Part shown: one piece after another, positions 26,601 through 38,600 of the stretch
Layout of the letters: every line of letters begins with the position of its first letter
Numbering within the stretch: position 1 is the stretch's first letter
Assembly: GCF_030848805.1 (NCBI RefSeq)
Contig: NC_092367.1
Coordinates: 4,867,019 to 4,931,018 of the forward strand
Origin: Temnothorax longispinosus
Taxonomy: Eukaryota > Arthropoda > Insecta > Hymenoptera > Formicidae
Direction: 5' to 3'
Length of the DNA: 64,000 nucleotides
Notes under the pieces: generated by a model
What the model was told of the DNA's origin: nothing
The model's database searches: none
What the model saw: only the letters and a program-made list of their open reading frames with translations
Program-made: the position numbers and the translations under genes

Positions 26601-29600
26601 TTGTCCCCTTTGTGCAACTCCCATCCGAGAATCGTTTGCGATGAACGACCTTTGAGAAAACGTAAAATTCTAATCCCGACTTTTGTTTTTCTGTGCCGGT
26701 TCCCGAACATAGGAGTCTTACAAGGCAAGTCAATCTCTCTCTGTGTTGTCGCTGGTAGTTAGAGCATGGCTTCATGTTGTTCTGAACGTGTTTACTTCCC
26801 CCCCGTTTAGTTTAATAATCTTGCTGCCCCCATAACAATTTGCGTCACACATTTAATCGGATCCTCCCCCTTTATGTTACCTCTAGGAAAATTACTCAGC
26901 CGCATGTATCAGGTAAATCGAGTGATCAACCACGAGAATTCGTAGTTAATACGATAATACATTTTACTTTCTTGATAGAAATAATGTGGAAACGGCAGTA
27001 ATTAATATCCAGTTTTGATATTAATTCCTCCGGTAGTTAAAAACTCATTGAAATTTTTATACCCATCCTCCCTGTAGATGGTTCAATGTTGTGTGGTTCG
27101 AGTACATATAGCAGCATATACGTTGCTGCATAACGTCAAGAAAAGTGGCTATGTGCTTTCTAATATTATCGTCTTTCCGTATCTAGGCAAGCGGCCGAAT
27201 TAACGGAAAGAACATCCTCCGAACAAGCAGCAGCCATCAAGGAACCGCTCGGTGCCGTGAACAAACGCTGGGACGGATTGCTGAGAGGCTTGGTGGAGAG
27301 GCAACGATTACTGGAGAACGCGTTATTGCGACTCGGTCAATTCCAGCACGCTCTGGACGAGCTATTGGTGTGGATCGAGAAAACTGACAAGACGTTGGAT
27401 AATCTCAGACCAGTAGCGGGTGATCCACAAGTGATCGAAGTCGAATTAGCCAAGCTGAAGGTTCTAGTGAATGATATACAAGCTCATCAGACGAGCGTTG
27501 ACACTCTGAACGATGCCGGACGACAATTGATTGAGGATGGCAAAGGTACCGCGGAAGCGTCTACTACAGCCGATAAACTGGGCACTCTGAATCGCCGTTG
27601 GCGAGATCTGTTGCAACGCGCCGCTGATCGCCAACGAGAACTGGAAGATGCCTTACGAGAGGCACAATCCTTCACTGCTGAGATACAGGACTTGCTGTCG
27701 TGGTTGGGCGACGTGGATAACATGATAGTAGCTTCCAAGCCCGTTGGTGGATTGCCCGAAACCGCATCCGAGCAATTGGAACGCTTCATGGAGGTGTACA
27801 ACGAGCTGGAGCAAAACCGTCCGAAGGTCGAAACGGTGCTGCAACAAGGACAGGAATACCTGAAGAAAGCGGATACGACCAGTGCCGGTGGATTAAATCA
27901 CAATTTGCGAACGTTGAAGCAAAAATGGGACAACGTGCTTTCGCGCGCCAGCGATAAAAAAATTAAGTTAGAAATTGCCCTGAAGGAGGCCACTGAGTTC
28001 CATGATGCGTTACAAGCTTTCGTTGATTGGTTGACTAACGCCGAAAAGATTCTGACGAATCTCAGACCGGTCTCAAGGGTCATGGAAACCATACTTCAAC
28101 AAATCGAGGAACACAAAGCATTCCAGAAAGACGTCGGCGTCCATCGCGAAACCATGCTGAATCTCGACAAGAAAGGAACTCATCTCAAATACTTTTCTCA
28201 AAAACAAGACGTAATTCTTATAAGAAACTTGCTCGTGAGCGTGCAACATAGGTGGGAACGAGTAGTTTCTAAGTCAGCCGAGAGGACGAGGGCTTTAGAT
28301 CACGGTTACAAAGAAGCTAGAGAGTTCCACGATAGCTGGTCGAACTTGATGAACTGGTTGGACGACACTGAGAAGACGTTGGACGAGGTCGCTGCCGACG
28401 GACTTGGCGGCAACGATCCGGACAAAATTAAATCGCGTCTCAACAGACACCGCGAGGTACAAAAGGCATTGAGTGCTAAACAAAGCACGTACGATAACAC
28501 CATGAAGAACGGCAAAACGTTGAAGGATAAGGCGCCGAAGACCGATGAACCTGCCTTGAGAGAACTTCTGAACGAATTGAAGAATAAGTGGACTACAGTC
28601 TGCGGTAAATGCGTGGATCGACAGAGAAAGTTAGAAGAAGCTCTGTTATTCTCCGGTCAATTTAAAGATGCGATTCAGGCACTGCTGGAGTGGTTGAGCA
28701 AGACCGAGAAATATCTGGCCAATACCGGACCACTTTACGGCGATCTGGATACAGTAACTAATTTAGTGGAGCAACACAAAACTTTTGAGAGAGATTTAGA
28801 TTTACGCGCCTCACAAATGGAGTCCGTCATTAAGACCGGTCGTGAACTTGAATCTAAAGCCTCTATTGAAGACGCATCGATGATCAGATCGCAGTTAAAC
28901 GAATTAAACAGTCTATGGGACAGAGTAACCAGTCTCTCATCGAAGAAGTCCAGACTGTTGGAAGAAGCCATCAGAGAGGCCGAACGACTTCACAAAGCTG
29001 TTCACGTGTTGCTGGAATGGTTGAGTGATGCAGAGATGAAGCTACGATTCGCCGGACCGTTGCCGGAAGACGAGCAGGAAAGCAGGAATCAATTGATGGA
29101 GCACCAGAGATTCCTTCGCGAGTTACAGACTAAGGAAATTGAAAAAGACAATACGTTAGAGTTGGCACATATTATTCTTGGAAAAGCGCATCCCGATGGT
29201 GCTGCAGTTATTAAACACTGGATCACGATTATTCAGTCTAGATGGGAAGAAGTGGCAACCTGGGCCTATCAAAGGAATCAAAGACTGGAGAATCATATGC
29301 AGGGACTACAGGTTTGTATTATATATGCTCTCACATATTTTATCTCATAGGAAAAGACTGATATTATTACCTGTATATTTGTAGGATCTTGATAATCTTC
29401 TTGAGGAGTTATTAGCCTGGCTCGAAGGTTTGGAGAACACTTTGAATGCCTTAGAAGCGGAACCCTTGCCCGACGACAGGGCTACGCTCGAAATGCTTAT
29501 CGCGGACCACAGAGAGTTTATGGAAAATACCAGCCGAAGACAAAACGAGGTTGATCGCGTGTGCAAAGCCCGACAAATCAAGCCGATAAAGGATACGAGA

Positions 29601-32600
29601 AAAATATCGAAAGTCAGATCACCAGCGCCTATGTACGTATTTATCAACATGAAAATTTATAACTCTAATATATTGATACAATAGAAATTCTCGTTTTTGT
29701 AAAGCAATACAGATACGTGATGGATGCTGATAATATGTGCAGCATTGTATTTCAATATGCTTGCTCCGTATTCGAATCATTAAGCTTTGTTTGCATTATG
29801 CTCTTATATGTGTGCTACATTTGTCTGTGCATTTAACTATTTTTGTTTCACGAGTTTTATCGTGCACATTACAATTTTAGGAACAGTTACAGACCACCAT
29901 GTTTGATAGGATTTTTTATTTTGCTAGATGCCTGCAGTTTTTTTTTTTTTGTATATCATCTTTTATGTCTTGAATTTCGTATATTGTGTGTATTTCACTG
30001 TTGCATGATATGTTGCTTTTGCAATGGGATTTCAGTAAGGATCTCTATCAGGATAACGAGCATGAGCAGCCTCAGCCTCGTAAACAAAGGTGCGTTGTCC
30101 ATCATAACATAATAAATATTTTCTACATATTTCAATCGCATAGCCTTTTCGTAAGTACAATGTTCTTGTGTTTAATACGCGCATCTTTAGTAGCAATGTA
30201 TACGTTTGTTTTTGTACGTCTTTATAATATTCAAGACACTACATTCTCATCACACGATAATTCTTGTTCGCACAATAATTTCACGGTATCCAGCAAGAGT
30301 CTAGAATTTAGTTAAGTGTATTAACTCACTCGCTTTTCACTCGTGACTGTGACATGCATAAACTTACTACTGTTCACAATGCACTGTATTAAAAAATTTA
30401 ATCAGATATCTCCTTTTGCGTCTTGTGTTATACGTTACGTCATTATAATGCATACACATAGCTTAAGACATCGTCACAATTAACAATATTTTCAACCCGG
30501 TATGAAACTGATTTTTTAAACATTTATCAAGTATAATTTCTACATGTACGTGCAAATTGTACGTTCGATAAGAACTCGCGTTAGTTTCGCACTTTTACAA
30601 TCTATTACTTACATGAAAGAAAACCAATCTATAAACCAGAGTGCTGTATCAAAGAAGATCGTTTTATAGATGCCTTATTTAGTAGAGAATGTTTGAGTGA
30701 TGTGACGCATGTTCCTGTTTAGCCGAGGCAGCCCAGGTCGTGACAGAACGCCAGATCTTTCATTGCCGCACATCGGTCCACGCTTCCCACCCAAAGGAAG
30801 GTTCGTTACGCCTAGTCTTATTTCAGTTCATTCTGCGTCATTTCATAATTTTCACCCGGAATCATACGGGCATCACTACGCCATATATGACTCAACGTGT
30901 CCATTACAACTCACTAGTGTCTCGGTAATGGGATTCTTGTTTTTTTTTTCTCTTTGCGGGATGTGATTGGGTTTAATGAATTGTTACTGTTCGTTTACAA
31001 AACTGTCTTGCCTTGTACTGAAAGTGTGAAGTTTTGGGTTTTCAGATGCAACATTTACATTTGAACTTGTTATCGAGTTGTTCTTTATTTTCGCGAATAT
31101 TTCGTCGTTATATCTCTTTGTGAAATTATCTCGATGATTAGTTGCCCCCTTCCTTCCTTAATTAAAATGACATCTCACATTTCTAATTCTTATATCTTAG
31201 ATGTATATCTACTTTTCGTATACAAATACACATATATATTTTCTTTCCTACAAGCAGCAAAGGAGCCGAGCCGGAATTCCGCAGTCCGAGAGTTAAGCTT
31301 CTCTGGGATAAGTGGCGTCACGTTTGGATGCTGGCGTGGGAGCGTCAACGTCGTCTGCAGGATAGATATAATTACATTCAGGAAGTGGATCGCGTGGCTA
31401 ACTTTAGCTGGGAAGAGTGGCGCAAACGGGTGAGATTTGCATAGATTCGTCTTTTTACTTCTGATGGAAATAAAAATCTAATTATTTCTTTGTCAATTAT
31501 CATAAACTATTTAAATGAATGATTTTATTTTCTAATTGCAGTTCCTGAAATTCATGAATCACAAGAAATCCAGGCTGACGGATCTGTTCAGGAAGATGGA
31601 TAAAAACAATGATGGACTTATACCGAGGGAGGACTTCATTCAAGGAATTATGAACACCAGTACTTATCATATCGCTTATTTGTTTCCTAAACAAAAACAA
31701 CTGTATTTTTCTACTGTTCTAATTGTTTAATTTGTAGAATTCGATACTTCTCGTCTGGAAATGGCTGCTGTTGCCGACCTCTTCGATCGTCACGGCGAGG
31801 GTTTGATAGATTGGAAGGAGTTCATCGCCGCTCTGCGACCCGATTGGGAAGAACGACGGACCTACCACGACACGGATAAGATACACGACGAAGTTAAACG
31901 ACTGGTCATGCTGTGTACTTGTCGCCAGAAATTCCGCGTTTTCCAAGTTGGCGAAGGAAAATACAGGGTACGTGTACAGTTGTAATGATTTAATTAAAGC
32001 ATCTAGCTGATTTTAATTGCGATCACGTTTATTATTGATGTATCACGTATGACTTTATCGTGACGACTGACGAAATTACAGTTTGGCGACAGCCAGAAGC
32101 TGCGTTTGGTTCGAATCCTGCGCTCCACTGTCATGGTACGCGTCGGTGGAGGCTGGGTAGCGTTAGACGAATTCCTTCTAAAGAACGATCCATGCCGCGG
32201 TAAGTATTCACCACAATCCTTTAATCTGCGCGATATTTATAGACGATCCGAGATTAGGTTGAGATAAATCGTAACCGTATACTAGTCTATCCACGAATTT
32301 TTTTATTGTCAGTATAGTGAGGAAAAAGAAAGTAATTAATCAAAACGACTTGTAATTGAATGAACTATTGGGTTAATGCGAAACATGTTTGCAAGGCAAG
32401 TTACTCCTTAATTGCAAGCAATTGAAATAACTTTCAAAATAAATTTTCTATGGTACTGTTTCCTTTTCTCTCTATCCTTTTCCCCAAGAGGCAATTAAAC
32501 TTGCGTTCCCGTTTAATTTCGATATTTCTAATAATCGAAAATGACGCTCTTAAGTATTAGTTATTATAACAATGTGTTAACGTTTGGTTTTTGTTTCCAT

Positions 32601-35600
32601 CGCTCTTACTTCATATTAATCAACATTACTTTGCTGCATTAAATGTAGGAATGTGGTATCATTTAAGAATTCATTGTCATTAACGAAAGCATATCTGAAC
32701 GTCGATTTGATATAACTACTCTATATTCTAGCGAAACTAACTAAAAATATATTAAGATTATGTAATATGTATGCTATGTGTACGATTTCGACTCCTGAGG
32801 TGTCATAACATTAGCATTAATCGGACGTTAAATGCAAATCATATTAACTTAACGTTTAAAGAAGAATTGAGAGTAGTATACAACACACTCGCTGTTTATT
32901 GCTTTGCTTATCTAACGACTTTTCCGGTACATATGTATATTGGTTTACTCCGTTGGTTTTCGATCCGGTACTTGTTATCATTTTTTTACATTTATATTTT
33001 ACGTTTATTATATTTACACAATGCATGACACAATTAATTTAATTTAATTGCATATCATTGAATTGCGTAAAAAATGTCCATTGTCGTTTCTCTCTAACTT
33101 TCTCTGTATTTCTCTTTTTTTTTTCTCTCTCCGCCTTTTCCGCCAATGGTAAATTCATCAATTTCGGAATATCAATCTTGAGATAATCATTAGTTCTACG
33201 TCAGAGAACCTTTTCTGGTATAGTACGATTTCATGAGTAGTAGGTAGAAGGTAATATTACAGTAGGCATATCTAACGTCTTGTTAACTAATGTACTAACA
33301 TTAACATAATAACTGTCCCTTACTGTCCATCAATCCTCCTTACATTCCCGTACGTCTGACTCTACGACAAACATTTCTGTTTATTTCATTTTTCTTCTGT
33401 TTTACGTTTGTTTACCGAATGTGTTTCCGTCGTGTTTACCGAAAATTATTAAACTTTCAAATTCGCGGCGCATGCATGAATATGTATCTCGCTCTCTTTC
33501 CAATCGACTCTGTCTCTCGAATCGTGATTAACTCGTTAAGTTTTTCTAATGCCAATACCGGATCCTAACAAACCGGAACAACATGAGGGTTGGTGTCCGC
33601 TCGGTGAGAACTGTTTTACGTGCACATAATTCCGTTCATGGTCTATACGGGTTGAGCGAAACCCGCTCGTTCGATTATTAAAATGTCATATTTGAAACTC
33701 CAATTGGTATTGGATATTTATGATACGCCCGAGACGCACGCTAATAGCAACTGTTGCAGTATAGACCATGAAGGTGATATCCCTGCGTATGGTGCATGAC
33801 CTTATTAGCTTGTTCGAAATAATTTTTCGACGTGTTTGCCTTTTTGTTGAGTATGTCTATATATACGTGCGTATACGGTTGTATTATATGGAACGATTAA
33901 ATATTGGCAATTACTGCCTGGGTAAGGTAAATAGATTGCGCAGATGAAATTAAACGCTATAGTTATACTGCGCTACGTAATGTTGATCGTCTCACATTTT
34001 GATGCAGTTTCGAGTATCAGTTTAAAAGAAAAAGCGTGCCTGTGTTTTATAGTGATGGAGAATTACGAACGTAGTATACTGCAGTCGTTTCGCTTTCTTT
34101 CCCCCGTTTTTTTATTTCTTCAGTTTTTTTGTTTTTAGTTTTGGTGGATGGTTTACGTTAGCCAGTCTGTCCCGTATTTGATGATGATTATTTTCCCTAA
34201 ATGTTCTACCTTTTTGTAGTAATATTCAATGTGATTATATGATTGATTGATTTGCAATGATCAATTTAGATGTATTCTTCGTAGCTCCCCTTTCCTGTAG
34301 AAATTTTAATATCCCTGCTAGAAGATAACCAATGCATGTATTTAGTGAATTTTGATTATTGTTTTTATATAATTATTTGTCATACTGGGAGATGAGTTTT
34401 GTCTATATGAATATATTAAAACCTCTCCTCTCTCCCTTTTTTTTAGTTCAGTTTGTCATTAAAATGTTACGTCAAAGTACGTTGGTTTCTTTTGGCATGG
34501 TTGCGCGTACAATCCCAAAAGACTTTTTGCGTACAGAGAGTTCTAGGAATGTCGTATTTTCTTCCAACTAAAAATTAGAATTAAAATTCAAAAAATATAT
34601 ATTTAAAGATAAGAGTGAGAAAGGAATATAAAGAATAAGAGAATATAAAATTGTTGGTATAAATAGCTATGAGTTACGAATAAATTTTTATTAACGAAAA
34701 ATCAATTTTTTTTTAGTGGAAAGACATTCTGGGGTACTCTATGTATTCATTAATTGCTTAGGAATATTGTGAAATGTACGATATTGGGCGACTTACAATT
34801 AGTTAATCATGTTTTTACGCTTATATTTTTATTGTAAAAGAGGAAGTGTGTGAATTCCGTCGCGAATTGCACATTTTATACGAATATCCTAAGCACCGAA
34901 ATTAGTACTGTATTGTACAAAATCGAGTCAGTGGTAGAATATTTATAGTGTATCTCGTAAATTTTACGTAATAATCATGATAACGTAAAACTTGATTCGA
35001 GTGACTTTTTTTAAAATAAGTTTGTATAAATTTTTACCTCTGAAATATTCGATTTTATGATACCGAAACTTTTTTCGATCATATATTCTAAATACGCTGT
35101 CTTTTCTTTTTTTTCCCCATTACAAACACACACTTGGATACGCCACACATGCCCTCATGCATACATATATACGAAAACACGCACGCATACCGTGAAACAT
35201 TTTTGTCGCCTTTTTTTTCTCTTTCTCAAAACTATTTCTCCTGTCCATTGCCGCTGCTCATTGATAACGTGCATGCCTTGATATTGTAAACCTGTAAAAA
35301 ATATATATATATTTAATATCGTTACACCTTCCGCTCCATATAACTCATGAACTCTCGTTCCGGATGTTGCCGTTCCGATATTTACACACTCGTTTTCGCT
35401 TTCATTTTTTTTCTCTTTTTTTTCTCTTGTTAAACTAACACCGTCACATACCGTGCTCGCGTTCGTTATCTCATCTCGACGTCATCCGTTCCCGCTCTTT
35501 GTTTCTCTCTCTCTCTCTCTCCGGACTGTTTTCTTGTACAAAATAACATCTCTCTGGCACCTCCTCTCGTACCCCGCATCCCCGAAACGCCTTTTCCCTA

Positions 35601-38600
35601 ACTGCGTGCACGCAACACACTGTAGCCAAGGGAAGAACGAATATCGAGCTGCGGGAGCAATTTATACTGGCGGACGGTGTTAGCCAGAGTATGACGGCCT
35701 TCCGGTCCAAGCCGAGCCCGACCTCGACACTGCAGCGTACGCAAATGTCCTCCACCAATGCTGGACCGATCACCAAGGTAAGCAGGGGTCCGCTGTCCGA
35801 TCGTGGACCACCTCCCAAATGCGACGTACTCGGTCTCGCGGTGCCTTTTACTTCTCTGCCGTTAATTTGTAAATTAAGCTCGTAGAGTACTCGTGGGATT
35901 TTTGTATTAGATCTTTATGGGTGCCGTTGTGGCATCGTAAGATAGAAAAATTTAAATTGCACGTATAGCTCTTACCTGGACAACTCTATCGACGTTGATT
36001 TACGGTCTCACCGACGATATCCGTAAGTATACGATATCTACTTTTCGTCATCCGTCAGCCTAGTCGTTTGACGTTCGCATGAGCATGGCAGTTTTCCAGT
36101 TAGTTGCATTGTTTGAATACGTAGAGGTAGCTAGATAGATGACGCTTGTCTACTCTCATCACTCGGTCGGTCTTGTAAAAAAAAAAACACAAAAAAAAAC
36201 AGTTTGATTTTACACCAACTAAAAGCCAGACAGACCCGTCGTGTCTTCGTCTCAAAAGTCTTTGTTCGACCTCAGGAGATGCGATTTCGTTAAATTTCTT
36301 GCCTACCTTCTCCGCAAATCCTTCCCGACCTCGTCGCTTCGCAACAGCGAGGGGAGACTGGACTTCCCAACTGCCCAATCACTTGTCCCTGAGAAATCCT
36401 ATGACGATAAATGTTACATTAAATATAGATTGAAAGAAATTTGTTACATTGTGATCCGAATTACGGTTCAGAAGAAAAAAGAAACACGTTAGAATCATAT
36501 GTTAGTTTAGCGCGGAGATAGTAGCCGTTCGTTTCAGGAATATTTTTCACTCCGTTGGTGTGCGTGAGCCTCCCGAAAAAGGGGCCACTACGATTGCATG
36601 AGGAAGCTAAAGATTTTCGTTTGTGGTGTAGCGGAGGAGTTTATGAGCCAGCTGATGCCGATATTTGAGAATTTGAGGCAAAAGGAGGACCTCCCGTGCT
36701 CGTATCCCCTTCACATGCACGCCCCCTCTTATCATTGGGTAAATAACGAAATTTTTCTCAATTTTCTACTTTTTGCCGTTCGTGTGATGCTGTATGCGCA
36801 CTTGAGTTTGGGTTTTGAGTGCGGCCGCGACACGCGACTTGAAGTCGATTGACGGTGCATTGTGCGTTTTCATGGACTATTATTGCTTTTCTTCCTCTTG
36901 CTATATTTCTATATTTGTGTATTATGGAGATTCTCCCCGCGATGCATAAACGCCAAAAGTTATAATTACGATTAATCGACGATAGCATAAGTGATTTTAT
37001 GATCACAATTGTTTCCTGACTGTAATGAAGTTGATAAGTGCATGTCAGAAGAAAATGTGTGTCGTGTTCAAAGAGAGCCAGTAATGTGAAGGAGAATGGA
37101 TAGAAGCCGAGGCTTAGAAAAAGAAGTTCCGGTTCATTATCATGTATCTCGTGTCACTTTGTCTCTGCCTCACCGCCTGCCCATTTTTCTGTAAGGAATG
37201 TATAGAATGAGGAGACTCTTACGTGCCTCGACTTTATCCACCTCGCGGTCTGATATCATTCGAGGCAGATTCGTATAGGCACGTTACATCGCGAAATGCA
37301 AACACCTCGTCGCATTCATTCAAACACATTGCTCTGCATCGAGTTGGTTTTTCTTTTGGTTGATCGTCGAATGTGTCTGATTTTGTGTCGGAATTATTTG
37401 GACGCCTCTTAACTCCCCTGACCCTTGCCCCTCGAGAGAACGATTGACGCGATCTACCCAATTTTGAGCATGACTAGATGTTTCTTTCGCTGTTTTTCAT
37501 CTCTTTTTTTTTAACGTAACGCGAATATCGAGCAACAAATTACCAGTTAAATTTTAGGATGATTAATTTCTCGATTTTCACGTGAACCCCTTTCGTCTAG
37601 TACTCGAAAAACCAGTCGTTATCGTCGATAACGATCGCAAAATTGTGAGGAACTTGAAATCGAATTTTTGCAAATAAGCTCGCGGCAGTAGACACGCGTT
37701 TATTCGTACGACAAATACGAAAGACGCATCGGGGAATATGTAGTCAATTTAATTGAACATGAACATGCATAACGAATGTCGTATCCTGTATTGCTGCGTG
37801 CGTAGTGGCATTGATCGGAGATACCTCGAATCACCATAAGCTACTATATCTCTCCCAACATCTTGTGGTAAGTTTTGCATGACACTTCGCTTTACCTACT
37901 GCCCGAATCTGGTAACTGTTTTATTTTACATTCGTATTATTTAATCTTGGTCTTTCAACAGCTTCGACGAGCGTAATAGACCGCAGACCGGTATATCTTC
38001 ACTAGTCCACGGCTGTGCACAAGTTTGTGTTGCTTAAACTTTTGACGATAATAACTCCATGGACTTACCCGATTTAATTTAACAATCTAAATTTTAAGAG
38101 ATAAAGGCTTTTATATTTTACCAGCTGCATTTATCTCCATTACTTGGAATGAGTTATCGTTAAAGTAATAATCAACTAAAATTATTTATGTTCTATTAGT
38201 TTTTCTTTTATATCTTTTCATAGAATATATTTTTTATAGTAGAATATTAAAGAAAGCATGTATTTTCTATTACTCCAAAAATACTACTAATTTAGTGATA
38301 TTTAGTTAATTTATATATAAATATAGACATATCTTAATTTTATTTGATATACTGCTTGCTTTTATTTTTACTAATAAATTGCAAAAGATAAAACTACTGC
38401 ATTGCAAGCAGCAGATTTTTTCTGTTCTCCAATAGCTTGAAGAAATATTTAAAGAATATTTTATTGCGCGACATAACTTGCACACAGCTAATATTAGCAA
38501 TTACTAATAATTCTTTAATTAGGCGGCAGAGAACGCGTAATACGAAACCGTACTAATTCGATAGTCGTATTGGACATGAATTAGATATATAATAATTTCT

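Noticed and set aside
26887..26912. 26-nt microexon candidate in the intron 26528-27186
   Set aside because: It has CTCTAG before and GTAAAT after, but leaves one base where 27187 requires two, so inclusion would shift the frame of the rod.
32115..32125. GGTTCGAATCC, a perfect match to a tRNA B box
   Set aside because: It lies inside the GAS2 exon, encoding LVRIL. There is no matching A box, acceptor stem or T-run terminator, so it is coincidence.
37962..37990. Exon-like segment after a strong CTTTCAACAG acceptor
   Set aside because: Its 29 nt are incompatible with the phase 0 boundaries at 35777 and 38654, and frame 0 contains a stop.
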